NCBI GenBank assembly: GCA_963989245.1
Contig: CAXDII010000649.1
Coordinates: forward strand, 37,501 to 101,500
From: Nansenia antarctica
Taxonomy: Eukaryota > Chordata > Actinopteri > Argentiniformes > Microstomatidae
Reading direction: 5' to 3'
Length of the DNA: 64,000 bases
Shown: piece after piece, positions 10,259 to 22,000 of the stretch
Layout: every line of letters begins with the position of its first letter
How positions within the stretch are numbered: position 1 is the first letter of the stretch
Position numbers and translations under genes: made by a program
Notes under the pieces: generated by a model
What the model was told of the DNA's origin: nothing
Seen by the model: the letters and a program-made list of their open reading frames with translations, nothing else
Databases searched by the model: none

Positions 10259-12200
10259 GTAATGAGGCCACACCAGAAAGAAATTTTCTTTCTAGATTCG
10301 CAGTATTTCAAAACTCCAAGGGGATTCACCTCTGAAGCCTACAGAACACTATTAAGGTTGCCCCAAATATTTTTTGCTCTGGCAGTCACGTTCCCCTGAC
10401 CTGCCTGGCGGTCACGTTCCCCTGACCTGCCTATGATGTGTGTCCTGGCGGTCACGTTCCCCTGACCTGCCTATGATGTTTGTCCTGGCGGTCCCCTGAC
10501 CTGCCTATGATGTGTGTCCTGGCGGTCCCCTGACCTGTCTAATGTTACTGCCATTTCTAAAGACTTGTGTTCAATCAGGAGGCATTGTGGCAATGCATGC
10601 ATTATGTACTGATTGTTTGTCCAACATTCAGAAAGGATTGGCTTCCCGAAAGCTGGAGTGGACTTAAATAGACACATTTCCAACACAAGGAAAGAGAAAC
10701 ACAGAGAAATCCTCCTCATTGAACTTTTGCAAATAAGCATGATCGACCGACTTGCATGGTGTGAAGTGGTTCTGAAGCAGCAGTGGTACGAATGTTGTTC
10801 CTTTTTTCTCTCCTGTAGGAGGTGTGTACTTCTTTGTTTGACTTAGTTTTATTCTTGGTTGCCCAGGGGTGTTGCTGAGAAAATTGTTGCGGGATCCTGG
10901 ACAGAGAAGACTGGTCTGGATTTGGAGGTATTGTTTGAATGTTACTATCATATTATAGCTATAGTCATAATTACCTACTATTCTCTAACTAACTTTTCTT
11001 CGTACAGGGGCTTCCGAGGCAGACCAGTGGCAATGACTGTGGTGTCTTCATGATAATGGTGAGTTATGGTAATGCCACCAAGTGATATGGCACACTTGAT
11101 TGTTCCTTAAAACCATCAAAAAAATGTGTAAATGTATGTAACAATGACTGACCACCACTTAGTCCTGACCAACATTCTGTTTGTGCATTTGCAAATAAAA
11201 AGGTGTGCAATAAAAGGTATTAAGGAACATTCATGTGTGCAGACCTCTCATATCACTTTCCTATGGAGTTATCAGCCATGCACATTTCATTGGATGTGTG
11301 TGACTACCTTCTCACTGAGTTATAAGCTGTCACATGGTAATCTTGTCTTTGTGTCTTTTCTCATTACAGTATGCCTGGTATTTCGCCATGGAGGCTACCT
11401 TTGACTTCAGCATTGTAAGTATTAAGAAAACAAGAACCCATTATATCAATATGCTATAAGACTTTGAATGCAAATTGAGTAACTGCTCTTTCTTTAGGAT
11501 GACATGTCTCTCCTGAGAAGGTGGTGGTGTATTGTCCTGGTGGAAAACATTGGGCTGGAAGGGTATGCTGCAGTGCTACAAAAATAATAATTGTATTTGT
11601 ACATTTATTATCAAGAGGACTTTGGGGTAACACCTGGCCCTACAATTCAACCTTCCTGTGAAGATAATGTGTGTTAATTTCAGATATGGAAGGAAGTTTG
11701 CTCACTTTAGTGAGGAAGGCAGAGCGACCCTTCACGACAGTGTCCCACCTGTATTCAGGACCTATTCAAGTGTTAAAAGGAGTCATGCAAGCAACACCAT
11801 GGTCAGTGCATCTCTCACTAAGTATCTATGACCGTGTGCCTGTTTCTGAATGGGCTACTGCTCCTAAAACACATACTCCATGCAACTTTATGGCACATGC
11901 AATATGTTTAGTGGTACTGTGTCATTCTGAATCCAGCCTGGATCTCTTTTTGAAGTAGTTAACCCTTTCATGTAAAACATACTGGCAATAATGGTGGACT
12001 CTGTACAGATGCCACTGGACACTGACGAGGACCACACGTACTTCAAGAGGCCTTACAGCTTTCCTCCTAAAGAATTGGTTAGTGTGAATGAAGTTTATTG
12101 CATACAAACATACTATCCACCATTCACAGCTGTACACATAGTCATGCTTATGTGTGTATCCTGTTACCAGGGACAAAGATGTCAGAAGCCTGGAAAGTGA
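10259..12200 (+). CDS. Ulp1/SENP-like C48 cysteine protease gene, 3' exons (partial)
   Basis: Seven exons join with correct phase and GT/AG sites: 10867-10927, 11008-11058, 11370-11414, 11498-11562, 11684-11801, 12009-12077 and 12171-12200 (TGA stop). They encode about 145 residues. LPRQTSGNDCGVFMI carries the Q...DCG motif with the catalytic Cys of C48 (SUMO/Nedd8-type) proteases, followed by YAWYFAMEATFDFS. A less certain exon starts at 10259 after a CAG-like acceptor and contains FFLDSQYF, which could supply the Asp of the His-Asp-Cys triad. No exon with the catalytic His is recognised, nor any start. Similar C48 domains occur both in SENP genes and as cargo of fish DNA transposons; the flanking inverted arms make the second origin possible. 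Confidence 0.65.
10379..10545. repeat. Minisatellite, ~40-bp unit
   Basis: About four to five imperfect copies of a unit built on GGCGGTCACGTTCCCCTGAC plus CTGCCTATGATGTGTGTCCT; the later copies lose CACGTT. Confidence 0.9.
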
Positions 12201-13225
12201 AACCACACTTTATATCAGGACACTTGAGGTAGAATGATCAAGGAAAGAAAGTGAGTGACTCATTCAGTACTTAACTGCACCTTTTCATTGTAACATGGTT
12301 AAGCACTGTATTATTATTTTAGGAAAGGGCTCAACAAGTTCAACACCAACGAAGAGTGACCAATGACTTGTTAGTGCATTGCATTTGCAATGCATTTTGG
12401 AAACATGAGGAGAGTGCTAATACAAATTCCATGACAGTTTGCAACCACTGATGAATGTGAGTTTCTTAAATTAATTATTAATCACTTCTTTATAACATTT
12501 TGTCTCAACAGTGAGAAGCAGCTGTCTCACCATTATATGGTCGAAAATGTGAGAAGAAAAGGAAGCTGAAAGACCATAGAGACAATGTTGAAAGAGCACT
12601 TGTGCTAAAGTGCAATCAGCAATGATGTCTTGATTGAAGCGCATTGAGTCGTATCTTGTGAGATGCGCTATACAAATAAAGCTTGAATTGATTTGATCCC
12701 TTGTACACTTTTTTTGGGCATTTGTGTTGCAACACACCTGTACATTCTGCACTCTACCCTGTTAGGCCCTTATTTTACTCTAGACAGAAGGGTTGTAACA
12801 CTTGTTATTAATTCCATTTGGTATACCTCATAAACTTTCTTGCATTTCTGGTGTTTGCATTTTACATATTCTAAATATATGCTATCTACATGTCGCACTG
12901 GATGGGGTTATTGCTGTTGACTCATCAGAAAGTAAAGACTAATTCACAGAGTGTATGAAGATTCCAGTAAGGGTTTTGTGAAGGAGCCCTAGTGCTGTTG
13001 ACATCAGAAATAGAATGTTTTATTTAGCTCATCAGTGTGCACTCAGCACCATGGACACCTCCAGCCCAGCACCTTGCACCACGGTTCCTGCCCTGCTCCA
13101 TGGATTACAACGATGATCGCCTGACCCTTGCCTGACTCCACCAAGTCCTTTGCCTGACCCCTCAAACCTGTTTGACCTAATAAAGTCCCTCACCTGGGGT
13201 CATTGACATTCTTTTATTTATATAC
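12201..13225 (+). other. 3' flank of the C48 gene: LINE tail and a 3'-UTR-like stretch
   Basis: At about 12636-12690 a fish repeat tail (GCGCTATACAAATAAAGC) is present. At 13045-13200 a C-rich stretch ends with CCTAATAAAGTCCC, a polyadenylation-signal context that looks like the end of a transcript. No open frame of note is seen. Confidence 0.4.
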
Positions 13226-13645
13226 AGTTAGGTCTGGAAGTATTTGGACAGTGACACAATTTCCATAATTTTGTCTCTGTATGCCACCACAAAGGATTTG
13301 AAATGAAACAATCCAGATGTAATTGAAGTGCATTTTACAGCCTAAGGATGGCCTGTTTCAGTTGCATTGAGAGCTCTGTTGACTGCATGTTGTGCGTATA
13401 CAGCAACAGCCTCCAAATGCAAATGCCACACTTGGAATCAACTCAGACCTTTTACCTGCTTAATTGATAAAGAAATAATGAAGGAATAAATAGCCCACAC
13501 TGGCCCATGAAACAGCTTTTGAGTCAATTGTCTAATTACTTTTGGTTATTATACATAAGAGCTATAATTCATAAACCCTTCCTTCAATTTGGATGTGAAT
13601 ACCCTTAACCTAAAGCTGAGAGTCTGCACTTTAAGCCCAGTAAAT
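13226..13645 (+). mobile_element. Tc1/mariner-like element, truncated
   Basis: It begins with TACAGTTAGGTCTGGAAGTA followed by TTTGGACAGTGACACAA, the terminus of a common fish Tc1-like family. It runs to the AAAGCTGAGAGTCTGCACTT segment usual at the inner end of that family. No transposase frame is present and the second terminus is missing. Confidence 0.6.
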
Positions 13646-14650
13646 TCTGTTGGAAATCTCATATAAGATACGTTAGATCCAAAGTATCAAGGAGTATTGC
13701 AGTATTGTGCAGGACAAAACATATTCTGGAACAGAGGATGTTGTATACTCTATATTGTTGTCTTGTCTTACCCTATTTGAGTTACTGTGTGGAGATATGG
13801 GGAAATGAATATAAAAGCACTTTAAACCCATTGATTACACTACAGAAAAAAGCTATGAGGATTTTGATTGATTGATTGAAAACTTTATTAGAAGATTTGC
13901 AGAAGTAGGTACATGAAAGTACATATTACATACAAGGTCAACTAACAGGATAAAAACCCAAGAAAGCCACTGGCTTATTTCAATTGGGGTCCTTGATTCT
14001 CAATTCATCGTTACATGTAAGACCGACAAAACAAACTAGTACTATCTACAAGATAATACAGACAAATAACTATTACTATCTACAAGATAAAAATACATCC
14101 ATCATGGGAAGAACAATACAACAAAACATCAGGTATGTACAGCGGGTAGGGCAGGTGGGGACATACACCACAGGTGGGGGCGGGGGACAAAACACAAAGT
14201 ATGTACAGTGGGTAGTTCGGGTCTTTTAATCTGATTTTTGATTTAGAGGGTCCAGTTACGGATTGCAGCCTCCTGTAAATGTTTTTTGAGAGTGGTTTTG
14301 AAGGTGGGCAGTGTTTTGCACTCCTTTAAGATTATAGGAAGGGCGTTCCACATTTTTACTGCAGTACAGATTGTACATGAGGTCGGATATCGTGATCACA
14401 CTAATAACTTGTTCCTAATGTCAAAAATATGAAGAAAATATGAAGGAAAGCAGAAATATTGCTCTATTGCTCTATTTAAAAAAAGGTTTAAATTATTTTT
14501 AATGAAAAAGTATTAGAACGGATGATACTGAAATATATGTATTAATTAATTGGATTATATAATGTAAGCATAATTGTTAAGTATAAACAGGGGTAGGACA
14601 GGCTTCTTCCTACTCCTTTTCGAACAATTGATAGGACTGTACTCTACATA
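13645..14650 (+). mobile_element. LINE 3' portion interrupted by a second LINE piece
   Basis: Plus-strand sequence at 13645-13867 reads as RT C-terminal sequence (LVLPYLSYCVEIWGN, then LQKKAMRIL). It resumes at about 14394 and ends FKKRFKLFLMKKY before the tail CTTCTTCCTACTCCTTTTCG. Between them, 13868-14393 lies on the minus strand and carries the end of another LINE protein (MWNALPIILKECKTL, then NWTL and stop) with its 3' UTR. ATGAGG occurs at both junctions and may be a short target duplication. Confidence 0.6.
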
Positions 14651-14851
14651 TTAGTTTTTTTCCGTAGTTTTCACCGTAGTAAGGCCGTAGTAAGGCGATT
14701 CATGGTTTACTCCTAGTGTATCCATCTGCGCTGCGCGCATCAAATCCATCACCCGGAAATGTGATGTACCATACGGCATCATACCGCGCCTGCATATTTG
14801 CATAACACATTTCCGGGTGTTGGATTTGTTGCGCGCAGATGGACCCTACTC
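14453..14851. repeat. Right arm of a large inverted repeat (pairs with 9651-10026)
   Basis: Reverse complement of the left arm. It contains the LINE 3' end in plus orientation and the CACCCGGAAATGTG fold-back, which holds an ATTTGCAT octamer in its loop. Confidence 0.8.
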
Positions 14852-14973
14852 GAAAAATGGGAAAAAAGACCTGAAGAAGAAGAGGAAGATTGAGAATACG
14901 AAAAAGGACACAAATAAACTCCTCAAAAAAAGTTCGGAAACGTTATTTTTGTCAATTATTCCTCCTCTTTAAT

Positions 14974-15317
14974 AATACCAATTGGTATTGTATTTAATAT
15001 CGTTGGAAAGCCTGATTAGTCACCATTGCAACGAGGTGCCCTGACAGTGTAAAATGAATAAAGTGTAAAAATGGCCAATATGTGTTGTTTTTTCCTTATT
15101 ACTGTGGGAGAGGGCAACCATCCAATCCACCAAGCAACTCAAAACGATACCAACAGAAGAATATTGCAGGCGATTTTGGGGCCGCTACCCACACGTTTAG
15201 CTGTGTTGCTCATTCCACGCATGCATGATCCTTACAAGTTGTACTAATGTAACTAACTATTGTAATGGTGACTAATCAGGCTTTCCAACGATATAAGATA
15301 CAATACCAATTGGTATT
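14974..15317. mobile_element. MITE with ~55-bp inverted terminal repeats
   Basis: Both ends start with the self-complementary 16-mer AATACCAATTGGTATT. The inverted repeats extend inward through ATCGTTGGAAAGCCTGATTA and GTCACCATTGCAA. There is no coding capacity. The right end touches the piggyBac terminus. Confidence 0.75.
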
Positions 15318-16990
15318 AAACCCTTGTGTGGTGTTCACTTTTTGGACCCTTTCGTACTCTTCGGGTCAAGTTGACCCGGGACATCAATGGGGTTTTGAAA
15401 GCACTTTTCCTGACACGGTGCTCCTAGTCCCAATGGTGACCCGTACAAGGGAGTATGCTCAGGGTGCAAGATAGCCCCAAAATAGCCCATAATATTAAAG
15501 AGCGCCTCCTGTGGGCACAAACAGGTACTGTACCCATTAATGCACAATAGGTACTGTGTTCACATTCAAAAGTGTATATTTTGTTCTGGTGGACCTAGGG
15601 GGCTGCCCTTTGGAGGGGCTGGAGCAGAGGGTGCCTAATTATAACCCTCAAAGTGTCAGACCCCTGGGAATAGGTGGGGCCGAACGGCAGCATGATGAGT
15701 AGAGGCGTTTTTACGCACATGATGCTCCTAACTTCCACTAAACAAAATCCACTATAATAAAGACTTGGTTGTCCTAAATCATACTTATCTAGGAAAAATG
15801 TAAATGAAACAATGTTTTTATTGATGTTTATTATTTTGAACTTATATTCTCAATTGATTTTCAAAGCATTATAATCAAAGCTGTAAAAAATACAGGTGAT
15901 GAACAAGAATAATGCTACAAATGCTGAAACACAAAACATGTGGAATGTACACTGTTTTAGTCACTGAAATAACACTGGTTACAATTGTGTGTGCATGGGC
16001 ATGTCTGTCTACACAACACATGAAGTACAGCATTTGACAGTATGTGTACCACAAATGTACTTTTTGCAGTTGCTGCATGTGGTCCCTGTCTTTGTGTCCT
16101 TTGAGGGTCCACACACCTCGCAGCGCGTCCTGGGCATATGATGTCTCCTTTGGATATGCGGTGTCACCAGTGCCATACCTAGCTCCTCAAGGAAAATACG
16201 TCGTCTTTGGAGCTTCCTTTGGTTCCAGTCTGGGTTGACTGCCATCCAGATTGAAAATGCATTGTAGGCTGAAACATCCAGGATGTTGAAGAAGATCACG
16301 AGAGGCCACCGTAGAGTTCTTCTTTGGCAGCTGTAGCAGGCCAGCAGCTTGTCCAGGTTGTCTATTCCACCTTTGGTGGCGTTGTAGTCAAGTATGACCT
16401 CTGGCTTACGGTCCTCCTGGCCACTGATTCTTACATCCCTATGTAGAGTGCTCATGAGCATCACATTCTTGCCCTTTTTTGGTATGTAAGACACCAGGGT
16501 AGTGTTGGCTGTAAACACAAAGTTGAAGGAATGGACTGGCCTGTTCTTCACATTTAGAAACTGGGGTGGGAGCTCCGTCTTGTTTTTTCGGACTGTTCCA
16601 ACCATTGTCACCTTTCGTTTGAGAAGTTCCTGTCCTGCAGTAGGAACATTATTGTGATGGAAACTGTAACCATTACTACAACAACAAAATCAAATCATGA
16701 TACAGGTGATGGTACTCCTGCTGGGCATTGCTGCCTGACGCACCTCCAACAGTGCCTTTAGAACAGGTGTGCTGTGACACCTCACTGAACACCTATGTGG
16801 GCCTAACTGGGTCATCAGCTGGGGACCACCAGTCATTGACGTTTCGCTCCTTTAACCCCAGTACATCTCCTGGTGGCGGAGCGATGGCAGGGATCTCTCC
16901 CTGCCACCCCCTGCTGATGCCCTAGGTCTTGGGCTCTGGTGGCAGTAAAACATCCACTGCATTCACTACAGACACACAAACACATTCACA
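15316..16990 (-). mobile_element. Decayed piggyBac element
   Basis: The 3' terminus is visible next to a TTAA (15316-15319) as CCCTTGTGTGGTGTTCAC followed by GGGTCAAGTTGACCCGGG, typical of fish piggyBac ends. A transposase C-terminal frame is on the minus strand at 16009-16611. Sequence to about 16990 probably holds scrambled N-terminal coding. The second terminus is not found. Confidence 0.7.
16009..16611 (-). pseudogene. piggyBac transposase, C-terminal third
   Basis: The 200-codon frame carries the end of a piggyBac DDE transposase. The NATKGGIDNLDKL block holds the last acidic catalytic residues. After it come the C-terminal helices and a cysteine-rich domain (CEVCGPSKD... then CSNCKKYICGTHTV and CCTSC) that binds zinc and recognises the element ends. 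A family member is about 550-600 residues, so the N-terminal domain and the first catalytic Asp are missing from this frame. Upstream sequence to 16990 is out of register. Confidence 0.85.
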
Positions 16991-17041
16991 GAGAGAGAAA
17001 ACATTCGCATTATGTCATATTACACACACATGTACTGTACA

Positions 17042-17221
17042 CAAAGTGATGATTAGGACCGTGGTCTGAAGTTAAAGGGACCAGAGCAAAGTGATGATTA
17101 GGACCTTGGTCTGAAGTTAAAGGGACTAGAGCAAAGTGATGATTAGGACCTTGGTCTGAAGTTAAAGGGACTAGAGCAAAGTGATGATTAGGACCTTGGT
17201 CTGAAGTTAAAGGGACTTGAG
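17042..17221. repeat. Minisatellite, 45-bp unit x4
   Basis: Four nearly identical 45-base units containing AAAGTGATGATTAGGACCTT and GGTCTGAAGTTAAAGGGAC. The unit length is a multiple of three, so the minus strand shows a repeated 15-residue reading frame; I regard this as incidental. Confidence 0.95.
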
Positions 17222-17390
17222 CAGACGTGGTCCAACTAAGGCCCATGAACCGGATCCGGCCCGCCACAAGAACACAGATCTCAAGCAAAGGAAGACAAAT
17301 CGGGACCAACTCGAGCAGTCATAACTGAGCCTGATCTTTGCCATGAAAAAGGCATACGTATGGCCACCAGAACCGGTCCACTTATAATAA

Positions 17391-17808
17391 TAATAATAAC
17401 TTTTATTTGTATAGCGCTTTTCCTGCAAACGTTGCAGCTCAAAATGCTCCAATCATTATATAATCATCATTTAATCATTTAGTCATTTAAAGGCAATATA
17501 AAAAATATGGGGTTTTAGTCTTGACTTGAAAATATTTGCTGAGGTTGCATCCCTAATGTAAACTGGCAGTGCATTCCACAATTTGGGAGTATAAAATGAG
17601 AATGCAGCCTCACCAAATCTCTTCTTTTGTACATGTGGTACACAGAGAAAACCAGCGTCAGAAGACCTGAGAGCTCTATTGGGCTGATATACTAGCAACA
17701 GATCTTTCAGATATTCTGGTGCTGTGCCAGTGAGAGCTTTATAAACAAGCAGAAGGATCTTGAAATGTATTCTGAACTTAACAGGAAGCCAGGGTAGAGT
17801 TTCTAAAT
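17391..17808 (-). mobile_element. L2-like LINE 3' fragment
   Basis: The minus strand encodes the C terminus of an L2-type RT (YKALTGTAPEYLKDL, then PKLWNALPVYIRDA and SRLKPHIFYIAFK). It is followed by the tail TTTTATTTGTATAGCGCTTT and (TAA)n. Only about 110 residues remain. Confidence 0.8.
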
Positions 17809-17812
17809 GCTG

Positions 17813-17814
<2 letters not shown>

Positions 17815-17855
<41 letters not shown>

Positions 17856-18094
17856 CTCTCTCTCTCCCTATCTCTCTTTTACCTTTGCTATGTCTTTTTC
17901 TCTCTCTTTCCTTCTCACTCCCTCTCTCCTTTACTTTCCTTTCTCTGATTTCCCTCTCTCCCTCAGTTGTTAGAAGCAGGAAGGACTCCTGACCTCAGTG
18001 CCTCATAAACCATAACCATAAACAAGACAAGTACAACACCACTATGGGGTTGAAAGTCCCCTCTGTGCTGTGTTCCAGGTAAAGGTGTGTGTGT

Positions 18095-18131
<37 letters not shown>

Positions 18132-18145
18132 CGCGTGCGCCTCAC
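17815..18145. repeat. (AC)n, (TC)n and (GT)n microsatellites
   Basis: (AC)n at about 17815-17851, TC-rich to about 17960, and (GT)n at 18087-18143. No gene is seen in this stretch. Confidence 0.9.
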
Positions 18146-18520
18146 AAACATAGTTTCATCTCCCAGGAAATCCCCCCTCCCCTCTCTGCAGCAAAGGTGT
18201 CAGGTAATCAAGAGGTATAATTGTTTTAGGTTTTTATTTTCAAATGATCAATGTCGTTGAAATGATCCCACCTTGGGCTGTGCCACCTCCTCGGTGTGCA
18301 GCGGCGGCTGGGATCATACAGAAATTCAAGTTTTTTCTGTCGACTGCACCACAACAGACGGTCCAGCCGCTGTCGTCGCGTTATGCAGAATGACTAGAAG
18401 GGACAGGTATTCTGTCGGGCTGGCTAGACAGGACATTGAGGAGGGGATATGCACTACAGTTCATTCAGCCTCCTCCGCCCTTCAGGGGCGTGAGAGAGAC
18501 TGTTTTTTGTCCTGCCCGAT

Positions 18521-18965
18521 TGTAACAGGTTCGGGCACAGAGGGAGACAGACAATAGGCTGGGTAGTTTTTACAAGCGGGTTTTTATTACGGGAACAGCC
18601 GTTCTGGAGTTTCAGTCAGGTTGAGCCTTGCTCAAGCGAGAACGTCTCTGCCCGCTTCTCAGCCCGACCCTTTCGGTCGCGGCTCCCCGGCAGCGCTCGT
18701 CCGTCCCTCGCTCCCTGACACTCCGCTGCTTCCCCGTTCTGGTATCCCCGCTTCTGGTACCCTCGTTCTGGTATACTGCTTTGGTTTGTTACTCCGTCCT
18801 CGGGCTCCTCAGTCCGACTACCACCTCTGGGGAACAAAGCCACACGTTAAGAGCGCGCGTTGATGAGGATCCGATTGGCATCAGCCGATGCCAATCGGAC
18901 CCTCATCCCTTCACCAACTGTCCTATAGCTCCCCCTGCCGGTCGGAACGCGTCATGTTCCCCACA
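18521..18965 (-). repeat. 3' LTR of the Gmr1-type element
   Basis: 445 bp, TG...CA ends. It lies downstream of the coding frame. The inner flank 18966-18980 is C-rich on the plus strand, giving a G-rich polypurine tract (GGTGGTGGGGGTG) on the coding strand. Confidence 0.93.
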
Positions 18966-18985
18966 CACCCCCACCACCAGATCAA

Positions 18986-19003
18986 GGCCGGGCGCGCCCG
19001 GCC
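18986..19003. other. 18-bp perfect palindrome in the Gmr1 3' untranslated region
   Basis: GGCCGGGCGCGCCCGGCC is fully self-complementary. It sits between the stop of the gag-pol frame and the polypurine tract. Confidence 0.85.
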
Positions 19004-19009
19004 GCCAGC

Positions 19010-22000
19010 CTACTCCCCCCCCCCCCCATCACGGGAGAGGAAGTCGGCCACGACCATTTGCGTCCCCGGCCTGTGCACCACCGCAAAATTGAAGGGCTGT
19101 AGCGCGAGGTACCAGCGTGTGATCCTCGCGTTAGAGTCCTTCATCCGGTGGAGCCACTGGAGGGGAGCATGGTCGGAGTAGAGGGTGAACGCGCGCCCCA
19201 GCAGGTAGTACCGGAGGGCGCCGACCGCCCACCGGATGGCCAGGCACTCCTTCTCCACCGTGCTGTACCTGCCCTCTCGCTCCGATAACTTGCGGCTCAG
19301 GTACAGCACCGGACGGTCGGCTCCTTCCACCTGCTGGGTCAGCACCGCTCCCAGCCCCCTATCCGATGCGTCCGTCTGCAGGGAAAAAGGGATGTTAAAA
19401 TCCGGAGCATGCAGGACAGTTTTACCACAGAGAGCCGCTTTAATACCTTCAAACGCCACCTGGCACGGCTCCGACCACTGGACCGGGTCTGGGGCACCCT
19501 TCCGGGTGAGGTCGGTCAGGGGGCTGGCCAGCTCCGCGAACCCCGGCACGAATTGCCGGTAATAGCCCGCCAGTCCCAGGAACCGCCTCACTTCCTTCCG
19601 GGTCCTGGGCTGCGGGGCGGCGGCGACCGCAGCGGTCTTATCTACCTGCGGGCGCACCTCCCCACCGCCCAGGATGTACCCCAGAAAGCGGATCTCCCCC
19701 CGCCCGATCACGCACTTCGCTGGGTTGGCCGTGAGCCCCGCTCGCCCCAGCGACTGCAGCACGGCCGCTACCCGCTGCATATGCTGCGGCCATGTATCGC
19801 TGTAGATCACGATGTCGTCGAGGTAGGCCGCTGCGTATGCAGAGTGCGGCCGAAGGATACGATCCATGAGCCGCTGGAACGTAGCCGGGGCCCCGAACAA
19901 CCCGAACGGCAGCGCGGTGAACTGGTATAGACCGCGCGGGGTGGAGAACGCCGTTTTCTCGCGGGACCCTGGCGACAGCGGAATCTGCCAGTATCCCTTC
20001 GTACAGTCCAGGGTCGTATAGAATTTCGCCGCGCCAAGCCGGTCCAAGAGCTCGTCGACCCGGGGCATTGGATAGGCATCGAATTTCGACACCGCGTTCA
20101 CCCGTCGGTAGTCCACACAGAACCGCACAGCCCCATCTCGCTTGGTCACCAGCACGATAGGGCTGCACCAATCACTGTGGGACTCTTCTACCACGCCCAG
20201 TTCCAGCATCGCTTCTAACTCCCGGCTCACCACGTCGCGTTTGTGAGCCGGCAGCCTATACGGCCGTGTCCGCACCGTAACGCCCGGTGGCGTCTCTATG
20301 TGGTGTTCTATCAGCGTGGTGCGCCCGGGTAGGGGGGAAAACACATCCGCGAACCTCCGTTGCAACTCGGCCACGTCCGCTCGCTGGGCCGCCGAAAGAT
20401 GGTCTCCCAAGTGGGCCGGGGTACCAATTTTAGACTTTGGGACCTCCGGTCCGAACTCATCCCTCTCGGGAAGTAGCGTAGCCAGCGCAACCGGGATCGC
20501 CTCGGTCCATTTTTTAAGAAGGTTCACGTGATATATCTGCGTGCTATCCCCCCGATCTGAACGCACCACCTCATAGTCCACCTCCCCCACCCGCCGTGTG
20601 ACCGTGAACGGCCCTTGCCACTTGGCGAGTAATTTCAAGCTGGAAGTGGGCAGTAGTACAAGGACCCTGTCTCCCGGTGCGAAGATGCGCAGCTTAGACC
20701 CCCTGTCGTACAGGCGCTTCTGTCGTTCCTGGGCCTGGTGCAAATGCTCCCGTGATATAACCCCTAACGTGTGGAGTTTTGCCCGCAGGTCCAGGACGTA
20801 TTGAATCTCGTTTTTACTGTCGCTGGACCCCTCCTCCCAGCTTTCTTTAATGAGGTCCAGGACGCCGCGAGGCTTGCGCCCATATAGGAGCTCGAATGGG
20901 GAAAACCCCGTGGAAGCCTGGGGGACTTCCCGCACCGCGAACAACAGGGGGGCTAGCCATTGGTGCCAATTTTGACTATCCTCGTGAACGAACTTACGGA
21001 TCATTGATTTAAGCGTCCGGTTGAACCGCTCGCACAGACCATCGCTGGCCGGGTGGTACACGCTCGTCCGGACCGCTTTAATATTCAATAATCCGTACAG
21101 CTCTTTGAGGGTGCGTGACATAAAATTGGTACCTTGGTCAGTGAGGATCTCTTTCGGGATCCCCACCCGGGAGATGACCTGAAACAACGCCTGCGCCACA
21201 CTCTTCGCGGAGATGGAGCGCAGGGGAATTGCCTCGGGGTATCGGGTTGCGTAATCTATCAACACTAACACAAACCGATAGCCTTGTGCACATCGCTCTA
21301 ATGGGCCGATAATGTCCATTCCAATACGGTCAAACGGGGCCTCAACCAGGGGGAGAGGGTATAACGGCGCCCGCGGGACGGCCGGGGGGTTGGCTAGCTG
21401 GCATTCGCGGCAGGCGGCGCACCACCGGCGCACCTCCGCCCGTATCCCCGGCCAGTAGAATCGGTCCATTATGCGACTAAGTGTTTTATCATATCCTAGG
21501 TGGCCCGCCATGGGGTTATAATGTGCCGCCTGGAATATCGCTTCCCGGCGGCCCCGGGGAACCAGCAACTGGGTGACGTCCTCTTCCCTGCGAGTGTCAC
21601 GACTCACTCTATATAGTCTGTCCCTAACCAACGTAAAGTATGGGGGAGCGAGCGCCGCGTCTGGCCGTACCCGTGCACCATCAATTACCATCACCTGGTC
21701 GTAGGCTGAGCGTAGGGTAGCGTCACGAGACTGTTCGAGGGGAAAATCTCCCACCGGAGGAAACACCGGCAGCGGCACCTCGGGTGGCGGTGCCTCTGCC
21801 CCTGCCTCCTCCTGCCCCTCGTCAGCGTCGGCCGCCCCCGCATCAGCGCAGAGCACGGCGCCCGCCCCACGCGTCCCTGCCCGTCGTGCGTGCACCCCTG
21901 TCGTCCCCGCTACTGCCCGTGGGAATCCCGCCCAGTCTAGACCCAAGATTAAGGGGTGCATGAGGCTCGGACTAACCGCCGCCTTGACTCTATATTCTCT

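Noticed and set aside
10379..10545. CRISPR-like array
   Set aside because: Units are contiguous tandem repeats without spacers, in an animal genome.
17010..17309. 99-residue frame with four 15-residue repeats
   Set aside because: The 45-bp minisatellite happens to be a multiple of three. There is no conserved start context or homologue.
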